A stretch of DNA of 64,000 nucleotides from Rossellomorea orangium (GCF_019334305.1 NZ_JAHWGH010000005.1:14882-78881); one strand, 5' to 3'; shown: positions 50,523-59,224, numbered from the stretch's first letter. Numbers and translations: made by a program. Notes: generated by a model from the letters alone, not told the origin.

Positions 50523-51992
50523 TTAATCTTTCAGGCGTAATTTAACCGTATCGAATTCTTCCTGCACTTCTTTTGAAGGCGGGTTGCCAACTAAGCTGAA
50601 GATGAATATTGCAATGGTAGCAAAGATGAATCCTGGAAGAAGTTCGTACACATCGAATAGTCCTCCAGACAACTGCTTCCATACAATAACTGTTACTGCA
50701 CCTGTAATCATACCTGCAAGGGCACCGTTACGAGTCATTCGCTTCCAGAATAAGCTTAGGATGACAACCGGTCCAAAGGCTGCACCAAATCCTGCCCAAG
50801 CATAACTGACAAGTTCCAATACCTTACTATCACGATCATAGCCAAGGAAGATTGCGAGGATTGCGATGACCACTACAGAAATTCGACCAACCAAGACTTC
50901 TTCCTTTTGGCTTGCTTCTTTCCTGAATATCGCTTTATAGAAATCCTGAGCCAGGGCACTGGAAGAAACAAGTAGCTGAGAATCCACTGTGCTCATGATC
51001 GCTGACAGAATCGCCGCCAGTAAGAAACCGGCTACCCAAGGATTAAATAATACTTGGGAGAACATGATGAATACCGTTTCTGAATTTTCTAACGGTGAAT
51101 CGGCGAAATACGCAATACCTGAGAATCCGATGAAGATTGCCCCAAACAAGGAAACAATCATCCATACCATACCAATCAGGCGGGCTTTCGGAATTTCTTT
51201 CGTAGATTTAATTCCCATAAATCGAACAATGATATGAGGCTGTCCGAAATAACCCAAGCCCCATGCGAGAAGCGATACGACCGATACAAATGTCGCTCCT
51301 GTGTAAACATTCAAGTAAGATGGATCAATGCTTGATACGGCACTTACCGTCGCATCCCATCCGCCGATCTCAGAGATGGCTACTATTGGAATAATGATCA
51401 ATGCCAAGAACATCAGGATACCCTGAATGAAATCTGTCCAGCTGGCCGCAAGGAATCCACCAAAGAACGTATATGAAAGGATAACACCTGCTCCAACCCA
51501 TAAAGCTAACCGATAATCCATATTGAATGATTCTTCAAGTAAGATTGCTCCACCGACTAAACTTGATGAAGTATAGAACGTAAAGAAGATCAGGATGATG
51601 ATAGCAGAGAACACTCGAAGAATTTTGCTTGAATCGTGGAAACGATTCTCAAAGAAATCCGGTACTGTAATGGAATCATTGGCAACTTCCGTATATACAC
51701 GGAATGGTTTTGCAACAAATTGCCAGTTCAGGTACGCACCTACCGAAAGACCGATTGCCAACCAGATTGACCCCATACCACTTGCATAAATGGCACCAGG
51801 CAACCCAAGCATCAACCAACCGCTCATGTCGGATGATCCCGCACTGAGGGCGGCTACACCGGCAGTTAATCGTCTTCCTCCTAAAACATAGTCGGATAAG
51901 TTACTGGTTAACTTCGCTGCCATGTAACCAATAACACCCATTCCAATTAAATATATGATGATCGATGTTAACGTCTGAATATTAATATCCAT
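50523..51992 (-). CDS. putP: Na+/proline symporter
   Basis: A 489-aa SLC5/SSS-family carrier with about 13 membrane helices. Landmarks: YVLGGRRLTAGVAALSAGSSDMSGWLMLGLPGA, YLNWQFVAKPFRVYTE, and ILSAIMSTVDSQLLVSSSALAQDFYKA with the Na+-site serines. These match PutP/OpuE. The start is three bases after the stop of a 35-aa accessory peptide gene. Uptake is for nutrition or osmoprotection; the sequence does not decide which. Confidence 0.93.
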   Translation of the reverse strand: MDINIQTLTSIIIYLIGMGVIGYMAAKLTSNLSDYVLGGRRLTAGVAALSAGSSDMSGWLMLGLPGAIYASGMGSIWLAIGLSVGAYLNWQFVAKPFRVYTEVANDSITVPDFFENRFHDSSKILRVFSAIIILIFFTFYTSSSLVGGAILLEESFNMDYRLALWVGAGVILSYTFFGGFLAASWTDFIQGILMFLALIIIPIVAISEIGGWDATVSAVSSIDPSYLNVYTGATFVSVVSLLAWGLGYFGQPHIIVRFMGIKSTKEIPKARLIGMVWMIVSLFGAIFIGFSGIAYFADSPLENSETVFIMFSQVLFNPWVAGFLLAAILSAIMSTVDSQLLVSSSALAQDFYKAIFRKEASQKEEVLVGRISVVVIAILAIFLGYDRDSKVLELVSYAWAGFGAAFGPVVILSLFWKRMTRNGALAGMITGAVTVIVWKQLSGGLFDVYELLPGFIFATIAIFIFSLVGNPPSKEVQEEFDTVKLRLKD

Positions 51993-51995
51993 AAT

Positions 51996-52103
51996 CTACT
52001 CCTTTGTTTGTTCTGTGAAAAAAGTGATGATTGATAAAATGATCAATGTCGGCATTGGAATTAATAGCCATAACCAGGTTCCCATTGTTAATCCTTCACC
52101 CAA
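51996..52103 (-). CDS. Symporter small accessory peptide (35 aa)
   Basis: A 35-codon gene with a TTG start (52103) seven bases after GGAGGGG. The peptide begins MGEGLTMGTWLWLLIPMP and continues as one hydrophobic helix with a short Glu/Lys tail. Its stop is three bases before the putP ATG. Small membrane peptides in this position are known partners of SSS-type symporters in Bacillaceae. Too short for ordinary gene callers. An ATG six codons in is an alternative start. Confidence 0.75.
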   Translation of the reverse strand: MGEGLTMGTWLWLLIPMPTLIILSIITFFTEQTKE

Positions 52104-52368
52104 TTTCAAACCCCTCCTTCTTATGCAATTAAGTGTATTTTTTATACACTTTCTTTTTAAATGTTATTTTCCCGGCTGTTGTAGACACAAGATTTATCAT
52201 ACCATAATACAGATTTTTTTAAAGTCATACGCCTTACAACAAGAGAAAGTCATGAATAAAAATACAGTAATATTCGATATTTTTGTTTTATATCAGCTAT
52301 TCCTCTATATTTATTCACAAAAAATTATTTAAATTTATTCAAAAAACAGTACTTTTTTCACACTTCTG

Positions 52369-52932
52369 TCAAAATAACGTACCCAGCAGATACGCTTTAT
52401 TCATAGTTTTTTCATAATCAAATTTTTTATCCCTGTCCATTGTGTCAAAAAAGATCTCTACTTCTTTATCAATGACCCCCATCCTTTCTGAAATTCCCGA
52501 TATTAATTGGTGTCGCAACGCTTCATTATGACCATTTGAGAGAAACTCCTCTTTTGTTTCACCTGCAAGCCCCACCCAAAGAACCTTCTGATGACTGATT
52601 TGAGTAAAAGCCGGATATGTAAAGACTCGATCAATATACCCTTTCATGATGGCAGGCAAACCATACCACCATATCGGAAATACGAAGATCAGGGCATCAT
52701 ATCGCTTTAATTTCTTTCTCTCCTTATCGACAATATATGAAGGCTTCCCTTTCAGGGGGGTATCCCATTCTTCTTCGCCTTTGTCATCTAACACCGGATG
52801 GAATTCCTCCCTGTATAAATCCAGTATCGATGTTTTATATTCTTTCTCGTGAAGGCCTTTCTGAATATGCTTTGTGATGGAAAATGTAAGGGAGTTCGTT
52901 CGGGGATGGGCAACAATCATAAGTACTTTCAA
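52369..52932 (-). CDS. NAD(P)H oxidoreductase, KefF/MdaB-type flavodoxin fold
   Basis: A 187-aa flavoprotein. The start is a TTG at 52932 with AAGGAG nine bases upstream, giving MKVLMIVAHPRTNSLTFSI; the longer open frame upstream is not protein-like. The flavin loop is AHPRTNSLT and the active-site stretch FVFPIWWYGLPAIMKGYIDRVF is the Flavodoxin_2 signature. Likely reduces quinones or related electrophiles. Stand-alone. The 52104-52368 gap downstream is AT-rich and shows nothing. Confidence 0.87.
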   Translation of the reverse strand: MKVLMIVAHPRTNSLTFSITKHIQKGLHEKEYKTSILDLYREEFHPVLDDKGEEEWDTPLKGKPSYIVDKERKKLKRYDALIFVFPIWWYGLPAIMKGYIDRVFTYPAFTQISHQKVLWVGLAGETKEEFLSNGHNEALRHQLISGISERMGVIDKEVEIFFDTMDRDKKFDYEKTMNKAYLLGTLF

Positions 52933-53075
52933 GAATACCAACTCCTTAAATGAACTTTCGTGATTACTGTGTTTAACTCTCTGTTCAGGATAACATACTG
53001 AATTTCCTATCAAGTCGGCTTCCTTGTAATTTGCCAAATCAGAGCAGGCAACATACAGGAAAACCTCCCCTTTCC

Positions 53076-53112
53076 AAAAAAAAGAAGGTGAAATCAACAT
53101 GATCTCACCTTC
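53076..53112 (-). terminator. gltP terminator
   Basis: Minus-strand GAAGGTGA/TCACCTTC followed by eight T. Confidence 0.85.
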
Positions 53113-53145
53113 CGTTTGTTTTACAATATGGTGGCTGTCACTTGG

Positions 53146-54390
53146 TTACGCTTCGCCTCTTTGTATCTTTATGGTGCGCTTTTTTTCAGTCTCTGATACA
53201 AATAGGGCGCATGCAGCATCACCTGAAATATTGATGGATGTTCGAGCCATATCAAGAAGGCGGTCTATCCCTAAAATCAAGCCGATCCCTTCAACAGGAA
53301 GATTGACACTGCTTAGAACCATGGCAAGAAGGATTAGACCTACTCCTGGTACTCCCGCCGTACCGATACTCGCCAATACAGCTGTCAGAACGACCGTTAT
53401 CAGCTGTTCCATCGATAGATCGACATTATACACCTGAGAGATGAATACAGTCGCAACACCTTGCATGATGGCAGTACCATCCATGTTGATCGTCGCTCCT
53501 AATGGTTGAACGAAGGAACTCACAGATTTAGAAACACCCAATCTCTGCTGGGCAACATCCATGGAAATCGGAAGAGTCGCATTACTGCTTGAAGTACTGA
53601 ATCCAACGCTCATGGCAGGGCTGAAATTCTTAAAGAACCAAAGCGGATTCTTCTTAGCAAGCAGGAGAATCGTTCCACCATACGTAATGAATGCGTGAAC
53701 GATGAGAGCCGCCAATACAACGACAAAATAAAGCCACATTGCTTTTAAAGCACTGGCACCCTGACTACCGATTGCAGAAGCAATCAACCCGAATGTTCCG
53801 TATGGAGCGAATTTCATAACAAGGGTGACGAGATACATCATCAGGTCATTCCCTTGCTCCACAAGTTTCAGGATGCCTTTTGTCTTCTCCCCTAAAGCTG
53901 TTAATCCAAACCCGATGAAGATGGCAAAGGCGATGATCTGGAGCATATTGCCTTCCGTCATGGCAGTTAGCGGATTTTTAGGAATAATGTTCATTAGTGT
54001 CTCCCCAACCGGAGGAGCTTCTTCTGTTTTAAAACCTTCTGATTGGGAAGTATCAATCCCTTCCACAAGTCCAGGATCAATAATATAAGCAAGAGTCAAA
54101 CCGATTACGATGGCAATACACGTTGTCACTAAGAAGTAGACAATGGTCTTCAACCCTATTCTCCCTAGCTTCTTCGGATCCCCAAGCCCTGCCGATCCAA
54201 GAACAATGGAAAGGAAGACAATCGGTACCACAAGCATGCTGATAAGATTAAGGAATATTTTCCCTAGTGGAGTGAAGAGATATGGATCTAATATATCGAA
54301 TAAATCTTTTGCAAAAATATTAAGTAATAAACCAACTACCGCACCAAGTATCAAAGCGGTAATAATCTTCGTTGTTAAGTTAAATTTCAT
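53146..54390 (-). CDS. Dicarboxylate/amino acid:cation symporter (GltP/GltT type)
   Basis: A 414-aa member of the SLC1/DAACS family. Family motifs: a serine-rich re-entrant loop (VGFSTSSSNATLPIS), the NMDGT motif (QPLGATINMDGTAIMQG) and ASIGTAGVPGVG. Eight helices plus two hairpins are expected. Imports glutamate/aspartate with H+ or Na+; acidic specificity is family-based. Monocistronic. Confidence 0.9.
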   Translation of the reverse strand: MKFNLTTKIITALILGAVVGLLLNIFAKDLFDILDPYLFTPLGKIFLNLISMLVVPIVFLSIVLGSAGLGDPKKLGRIGLKTIVYFLVTTCIAIVIGLTLAYIIDPGLVEGIDTSQSEGFKTEEAPPVGETLMNIIPKNPLTAMTEGNMLQIIAFAIFIGFGLTALGEKTKGILKLVEQGNDLMMYLVTLVMKFAPYGTFGLIASAIGSQGASALKAMWLYFVVVLAALIVHAFITYGGTILLLAKKNPLWFFKNFSPAMSVGFSTSSSNATLPISMDVAQQRLGVSKSVSSFVQPLGATINMDGTAIMQGVATVFISQVYNVDLSMEQLITVVLTAVLASIGTAGVPGVGLILLAMVLSSVNLPVEGIGLILGIDRLLDMARTSINISGDAACALFVSETEKKRTIKIQRGEA

Positions 54391-54685
54391 AGATGTACCT
54401 CCCTATAATTTTCCAAATAATATAAAGGTATTTACCCCCATATCTTTTTTATAAAACCAAAATTTTTGAACTTTTAGCAAGCTGATCCTCCCTGCTGCTT
54501 TATTCGTTTAGAGCGCTGCATTCTCTTTCTACTATTATACTGATTTTTTTAATAATTAAAGAAGAATAAGGGTGAATCACATCCATTTTCCTATAATTAT
54601 ATACCTTCACTTCATAATTTAAGGCAGTTCATTGAATCCATTCTACTAAAAAGTTTCTACCAAAAATTTCTTTTCTTCATTCAGG
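54391..54685. other. Gene-free AT-rich gap
   Basis: No ORF with a ribosome site or structured element is seen between gltP and the sigma-B-like promoter at 54686. It must hold the gltP promoter, but I cannot choose one confidently. Confidence 0.5.
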
Positions 54686-54710
54686 GGTTAAACAATACGT
54701 GATTGGGTAA
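54686..54710 (+). promoter_or_regulatory. Sigma-B-type promoter of the ArsC-like gene
   Basis: GGTTAA (54686-54691), 13 bp, GGGTAA (54705-54710), about 40 bp before the start codon. Confidence 0.65.
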
Positions 54711-54750
54711 ATAGTAATAACAGCATGAAAATAGAAAGGAACATACTTTT

Positions 54751-55179
54751 ATGAATAAAACAGTCTATTTTCTTTCAAGTAGTCAACAGCGCAGCTTGAT
54801 AGCTGAAGGGTGGGCCGAGAAGCTCAATGTGTCAGACTGGTCCTTTAAAAGTGCCGGATGGGTTGCTGAAAGCCGTGCTGAATTCAGCGTCTTAGCAATG
54901 AAAGAATTATGTATTGATATTAGTTCTTTTCCTCTTTCACGCATTGAAATGAAAGAACTCGGTGACGCCTCGGTAATCGTTGCGATTCAGGATACAGAAT
55001 ATGACGATAAGATCGAACTCCCATCTGAATTAGAAGACAGGGTCATTTATTGGAATTTACCTAACCCCCGAAAACGTTCGACAACCTTGATTGAAGAATG
55101 GGTCCATTACCAGGAAATCTGTGATGAAATTGCCATACGAGTGAAAGATTTAGAGAATATCCTTCCACAATTACATTAA
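54751..55179 (+). CDS. ArsC/LMW-phosphatase-like protein lacking the catalytic cysteines
   Basis: A 142-aa protein with the layout of thioredoxin-coupled arsenate reductase (VYFL..RSLIAEGWAEKL, SAGWVAES, LCIDIS, WVHYQEICDEIAIRVKDL). The P-loop that should read CX5R is SSSQQR, one residue short and without Cys. The two redox Cys expected near residues 82-89 are also absent (VIVAIQDTEYDDKI). Catalysis as arsenate reductase or tyrosine phosphatase is not expected. No ars genes are nearby. Likely a repurposed pseudoenzyme under a stress-type promoter. Confidence 0.8.
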   Translation: MNKTVYFLSSSQQRSLIAEGWAEKLNVSDWSFKSAGWVAESRAEFSVLAMKELCIDISSFPLSRIEMKELGDASVIVAIQDTEYDDKIELPSELEDRVIYWNLPNPRKRSTTLIEEWVHYQEICDEIAIRVKDLENILPQLH

Positions 55180-55181
55180 AT

Positions 55182-55226
55182 GGACTGATTACAACCAATA
55201 TTTCCATGTAATCAGTCCTTTTTTTT
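55182..55226 (+). terminator. Terminator of the ArsC-like gene
   Basis: GGACTGATTAC/GTAATCAGTCC, an 11-bp stem followed by eight T; converges on splB. Confidence 0.92.
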
Positions 55227-56253
55227 AGGTGAAATATTCAAGCTTTGCTTTCGGGAAATGCTTCTCCATATACGCGTATAGATGATCTTTGATTTCCTGC
55301 TCTTCATCCTTTTGATAAATATACTTTCCTATTCCATATTTACCCCATTTATAGCGGCGTTCTTCTTCATTTAATTCAAGTTTCGTCATCGGATAATTCT
55401 TCTCGATCACCCTCTTGGCAGGCTTTGTGAAGCGATGCTGGATAAATTCGAAGGTTAGATCCTTTTTGGCTTCTTCAGGCAAATGGGCTTCCAGATGTTC
55501 GAACATTTCCTTATATCCCTCTTGCCACCCTTCATGGATATAGATCGGGGCCACGATAAATCCTAACGGATAGCCGGCTCTCGCAACCTTCCCTGCTGCT
55601 TCCAATCGTTTATCCAAAGGCGAAGTTCCCGGTTCAAAATTCTTAATGACATAGTCTGCATTGATACTGAAACGGAACCTCGTCTTTCCGTTATGCTTCG
55701 CATCCAGCAGATGATCTACATGATGGAATTTGGTAACGAAGCGTAATTTTCCATACTCCGATTCACCAAAATGCTCAATCGCCCGTTTAAGTGTATGAGT
55801 CAAATGGTCCACACCGACAATATCGGACGTACACGCAGCTTCGAAGCGCGTGAACTCAGGTGCCCTTTCCTCGATATACTTATCTGCCGCCTCAAATATT
55901 TCATCCACATTCACATAAGTACGGATATAAGGTTTGCTCCCCATCGTAGTCTGGAGATAGCAATAATGACAGTGACCCATGCATCCGGTCGCAAACGGGA
56001 TGGCATATTCCGCTGACGGCTTGGATGTATCAAACTTCAGGGTTTTCCGGACCCCCACAACCAATGTGGATTTTGCGATTCGATATTTTTGAAAATGATT
56101 TTCCCCAGGTAGATTTCGAACCTGATTATGGGACGTTGTATAACGGATTTCCACATCCATTTTTTCAAACTTTTCCTTTAATTGCTGCCCTAGTGGATAA
56201 TCAAGTGCATTCGGTTCAAAATAGACCAATTGAGGCATGAACGGTTTCACCAT
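55225..56253 (-). CDS. splB: Spore photoproduct lyase
   Basis: A 342-aa radical SAM repair enzyme that reverts spore photoproduct to two thymines at germination. The cluster cysteines are Cys91, Cys95 and Cys98 (GCMGHCHYCYLQ), and the H-atom donor Cys141 is in EAACTSDIVG. All four are at the same numbers as in B. subtilis SplB. Second gene of splAB, 12 bp after splA. Expected in the forespore from a sigma-G-type promoter ahead of splA. Confidence 0.97.
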   Translation of the reverse strand: MVKPFMPQLVYFEPNALDYPLGQQLKEKFEKMDVEIRYTTSHNQVRNLPGENHFQKYRIAKSTLVVGVRKTLKFDTSKPSAEYAIPFATGCMGHCHYCYLQTTMGSKPYIRTYVNVDEIFEAADKYIEERAPEFTRFEAACTSDIVGVDHLTHTLKRAIEHFGESEYGKLRFVTKFHHVDHLLDAKHNGKTRFRFSINADYVIKNFEPGTSPLDKRLEAAGKVARAGYPLGFIVAPIYIHEGWQEGYKEMFEHLEAHLPEEAKKDLTFEFIQHRFTKPAKRVIEKNYPMTKLELNEEERRYKWGKYGIGKYIYQKDEEQEIKDHLYAYMEKHFPKAKLEYFT

Positions 56254-56265
56254 ATTAATCCCCTC

Positions 56266-56511
56266 CTAAAGGTCTCCAAATGATTGTGTGTAAGCCTGTT
56301 CTGCTTCTGCTTCTGTACTGTAGACAGCAACTTCATGGGATAAAGGATAATAAGTCTCATATAGAAATAATGCCAGCCCATCCGGATTTTCCGGATCGTG
56401 TACAACGGCGGCTTCCTGTACATTGGCCACACTTTGAGTATGCGGGTTTCTGTAAATTACATATACAACATCCCCGGCTTGATAGGGAGTATAGTGATTA
56501 TTCAATTCCAT
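56266..56511 (-). CDS. splA: SplA, regulator of the spl operon
   Basis: An 81-aa protein starting MELNNHYTPYQAGDVVYVIYRNPHTQ. The ATG at 56511 is preferred because AAGGTGAGG lies directly ahead; a longer in-frame ATG lacks one. Size, sequence pattern (DPENPDGLALFLYETYYPL) and position match SplA, a small TRAP-like negative regulator of splB in B. subtilis. Confidence 0.9.
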   Translation of the reverse strand: MELNNHYTPYQAGDVVYVIYRNPHTQSVANVQEAAVVHDPENPDGLALFLYETYYPLSHEVAVYSTEAEAEQAYTQSFGDL

Positions 56512-56568
56512 TTTCCTCACCTTTTTCATCATGTCATTGTTATCATTTTCTGTTAAGAAGAGAAGAAA

Positions 56569-56598
56569 TATGATGGTAAAAGATGTTTAAATATTTTC
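56569..56598 (-). promoter_or_regulatory. Sigma-G-type promoter of splAB
   Basis: Minus-strand GAAAA (56594-56598), an 18-bp spacer, CATCATA (56569-56575). The -10 fits CATNHTA exactly; the -35 differs from GHATR at one base. Confidence 0.65.
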
Positions 56599-56607
56599 AG
56601 GAAGAAA

Positions 56608-56643
56608 AAAATGGCTCCCCATGCAAAATTCACAGGAGGAGCC
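56608..56643 (-). terminator. Terminator of the thiamine-precursor operon
   Basis: Minus-strand GGCTCC/GGAGCC stem with a long loop, then seven T, right after the TatD stop. Confidence 0.75.
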
Positions 56644-56649
56644 TAGCTT

Positions 56650-57429
56650 CTATATTTTATAGAATTCCTTGGTATTTCTGAATAATTGTTTATATACAGT
56701 TGATTCTGATAACCCTTTTATTTCGGCGATTTTCTCAACTGAGCGGTGCATCAAACCGGGATGAGTCATTCTCTTAAGAAAGACTCCTTCAAATCGCCAT
56801 GGTCCGTCCGTTTCCACCATTAACCCTTCTATGGGATATATTCTTACGAGTTCTTGAATTTCCTCTTCATACAGGACATCAGGTGTAATAGAAACCATAT
56901 ATCCATTATCAATCATGCGTTCTGTCGTATCATTATCCCCTTTAAACCAATGAAAGTGCGCTTTTTCTATTGAATGTTTCTCCAATAGATCACAGATAAT
57001 GGGAGCATGCTCATAGATTCCATGAAGAATGATGGGTTTATCAAGTTGCTTTGATTGAATGATGAAGCGTTCCAGTAATTCCACATAAGGCGCAAGAGGA
57101 AGTGAAGGATTTTCTTTTATTTTATAATAAGGCAATCCTACTTCCCCGATTGCCACAAGCTCTTGATGATGTTCCTCAATGAAATCCATGAGTAGTTGGA
57201 TATCCTTCTCTCCAGGAAGATCTTGTTCGGGATGAAAGCCAGCTGCAGGTCTCACCCGTGCGTCCTCCCTTGCAATCAATATATTATGCTGTGATGATTG
57301 GAGATGGAACGATACGGATATAATGGATTTCACAGCATACAACTCAAGCTCCCGAAGGATTTTTTCACGTTCCGCCAGGTTATATAAGTCTAGGTGGACG
57401 TGTGAATCAATGAGTGAGGATTTAGACAT
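56650..57429 (-). CDS. TatD-family metal-dependent hydrolase in the thiamine operon
   Basis: A 259-aa TIM-barrel hydrolase of the TatD type: N-terminal metal motif IDSHVHLDL, GEVGLPYY, PIILHGIYEHA, FHWFKGD and the C-terminal VETDGPW. The ATG at 57429 overlaps the ATPase stop, so it belongs to the TPP-controlled operon. Classical TatD is a DNase/quality-control enzyme. In this setting a role in salvaging a thiamine breakdown product, comparable to the unrelated amidohydrolase YlmB, is plausible (inference). Confidence 0.85.
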   Translation of the reverse strand: MSKSSLIDSHVHLDLYNLAEREKILRELELYAVKSIISVSFHLQSSQHNILIAREDARVRPAAGFHPEQDLPGEKDIQLLMDFIEEHHQELVAIGEVGLPYYKIKENPSLPLAPYVELLERFIIQSKQLDKPIILHGIYEHAPIICDLLEKHSIEKAHFHWFKGDNDTTERMIDNGYMVSITPDVLYEEEIQELVRIYPIEGLMVETDGPWRFEGVFLKRMTHPGLMHRSVEKIAEIKGLSESTVYKQLFRNTKEFYKI

Positions 57430-58159
57430 ACTGAGATAACTCCTCAAAGATATCCGTTTTCCATTTAAGGAACTCCTCCGTCAATAAGATCTCTTTGTCA
57501 CGGGGACGGGGAAAAGGCACCTTGAATTCCTTCTGTACCCTCGCAGGCCTTGTTGATAGGACAATGATACGGTCAGACAAGAAGAGGGCCTCATCAATAT
57601 TATGGGTGACAAAAAGAACAGAACTTAAATCCTCTTCCCATATGGATAGAAGCCATTTCTGCATATCCAGTCGTGTAAATTCATCCAGCGCAGAAAAGGG
57701 CTCATCCAGGCACAAGAAGGATTGAGGACTTACAAGCGCACGGATAAATGCCACCCGCTGTTTCATCCCTCCAGAAAGATCATCAGGATAGGCTTCCTCA
57801 TATCCCTTTAAACCCGCCCGATGAATCATTCTGATTGCCATGTCCCTGTCTCTTTTCCCATGCAGCTCCTGACCAAGCATCACATTCTCAATGACAGTGC
57901 GCCACGGCAGGAGGGAAGGACTTTGAGGCATATAGCTGATGGAGCCCCGCTGGCCACTTATGGACTGACCATCCAGCAGGATATCCCCTGTGTCAGGGGT
58001 GAATAAACCACCAATCACATGAAACAATGTACTCTTCCCACTTCCTGAAGGACCGAGTATTGAAACAAACTCACCTTCTCCGACCGTAATGGATAGATCA
58101 TCAAGAATAAGCTCTCCATCAAAGGACTTGGACATATTTTCTATTGATAAGGTCGTCAT
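57422..58159 (-). CDS. ThiZ-like ABC ATPase
   Basis: A 245-aa NitT/TauT-type ATPase: Walker A GPSGSGKST, Q-loop YMPQSPSLLPW, signature LSGGMKQRVAFIRAL, Walker B FLCLDEPFSALDEF and H-loop VTHNIDEALF. It powers the adjoining permease. One base separates it from the permease stop. Downstream of a TPP riboswitch, so its cargo is a thiamine precursor. Confidence 0.9.
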   Translation of the reverse strand: MTTLSIENMSKSFDGELILDDLSITVGEGEFVSILGPSGSGKSTLFHVIGGLFTPDTGDILLDGQSISGQRGSISYMPQSPSLLPWRTVIENVMLGQELHGKRDRDMAIRMIHRAGLKGYEEAYPDDLSGGMKQRVAFIRALVSPQSFLCLDEPFSALDEFTRLDMQKWLLSIWEEDLSSVLFVTHNIDEALFLSDRIIVLSTRPARVQKEFKVPFPRPRDKEILLTEEFLKWKTDIFEELSQYV

Positions 58160-58160
58160 A

Positions 58161-58925
58161 TTACTTGTCCTCCTTTCGATTCCACTTCACCATGAATTTC
58201 TCCAGTAAAAGGATGATACCGAAAAACACCAGACTGAGGAGCATGATCATGAAGATCGCTACAAAAACCCGGTCGGTCCTGAATGAAGACGATGCGAGTG
58301 TCATATAAACACCAATGCCTTTTTGGGCACCCAGCCATTCAGAGATGACCGCTCCCATTACACTGTAAGTAGCTGAGATTTTCAATCCCGAGAAGATGGA
58401 CGGCAGTGCGTGTGGCCACTCCACTTTCCTGAAGATCTGCCCTTTTGATGCTCCCGACATTTTCATATATAGGATGTATTCTGCATTTGTCTGTCTGAAT
58501 CCATCGAGTGCAGAGACCGCCACTGGAAAGAAGCAGATCAACGTAATGACGATGATTTTCGGCAATAGTCCAAACCCAAACCAAATGACAAGAAGTGGCG
58601 CAAGGACGATAATGGGTATATTCTGGGACAGAATCATCAGTGGATAGATTGCTTCCTTTACCTTTGGAAGGAGATGGAGTCCGACCGCTGTCCCGATTCC
58701 AATCGAACAGCCAATCACAAACCCTGCAATCGTAAGAGTCGTCGTCGAAGCAAGATGTCCCTTGAACACAGGCCACGAAGCAATACCTTCTGCCCAAATG
58801 TCTGAAGGTGGAGGCATCAGCCAAGCAGGTACTTCGAATACTCTGATGGATACTTCCCAAATGATGAATAAAAGGATGAGGACCAAGAAGGGTCTCCATC
58901 CTTTTGAAATCCATGTTCTCATCAT
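58161..58925 (-). CDS. ThiX-like ABC permease
   Basis: A 254-aa NitT/TauT-type permease with six membrane helices and the EAA loop MKMSGASKGQIFRKVEWPHALPSIFSGLKI. It overlaps the thiamine-binding-protein gene by four bases upstream. Membrane channel of the precursor importer. Confidence 0.9.
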   Translation of the reverse strand: MMRTWISKGWRPFLVLILLFIIWEVSIRVFEVPAWLMPPPSDIWAEGIASWPVFKGHLASTTTLTIAGFVIGCSIGIGTAVGLHLLPKVKEAIYPLMILSQNIPIIVLAPLLVIWFGFGLLPKIIVITLICFFPVAVSALDGFRQTNAEYILYMKMSGASKGQIFRKVEWPHALPSIFSGLKISATYSVMGAVISEWLGAQKGIGVYMTLASSSFRTDRVFVAIFMIMLLSLVFFGIILLLEKFMVKWNRKEDK

Positions 58926-59212
58926 CTAAACTTCTCCGTTAATTGATTCATTTCAATACCGTCGGGCTGATACAGTACTTTGATTTGTGAGATCACGTTT
59001 TTGCTACCTATTTCAATCATCCGTTCATTCATTTGTTCAATCACCTTAAATAGGTCAGATAGATTTCCCTCCATCGTCGTTTCCAAGGGATGTACTTCAT
59101 ATCGGACACCCGATTTTTCAATGATGGCAATTGCCTCATCAACATATGGAATGACGTCTTCCCCGTTATTTGTCTTCGGAATGATTTGTATGCTTACGAG
59201 TGAGTTCCCCAT
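58922..59212 (-). CDS. MTH1187/YkoF-type thiamine-binding protein
   Basis: A 96-aa ferredoxin-fold protein of the DUF77 family (VSIQIIPKTNNGEDVIPYVDEAIAIIEKSGVRYEVHPLETTMEG). Relatives such as YkoF bind thiamine or its pyrimidine part. The start MGNSLVS at 59212 follows GAGGTG. Soluble and without a signal peptide, so it acts in the cytoplasm, perhaps as a sensor or carrier for the imported ligand. Sits between binding protein and permease. Confidence 0.85.
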   Translation of the reverse strand: MGNSLVSIQIIPKTNNGEDVIPYVDEAIAIIEKSGVRYEVHPLETTMEGNLSDLFKVIEQMNERMIEIGSKNVISQIKVLYQPDGIEMNQLTEKFR

Positions 59213-59224
59213 TTTGTTCACCTC

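Noticed and set aside
52933-53100. N-terminal extension of the flavodoxin-like oxidoreductase
   Set aside because: The extension is not protein-like and the TTG at 52932 has AAGGAG and gives the standard N-terminus.
58339-58914. 191-codon minus-strand ORF
   Set aside because: Shadow frame of the ThiX-like permease; no family features.
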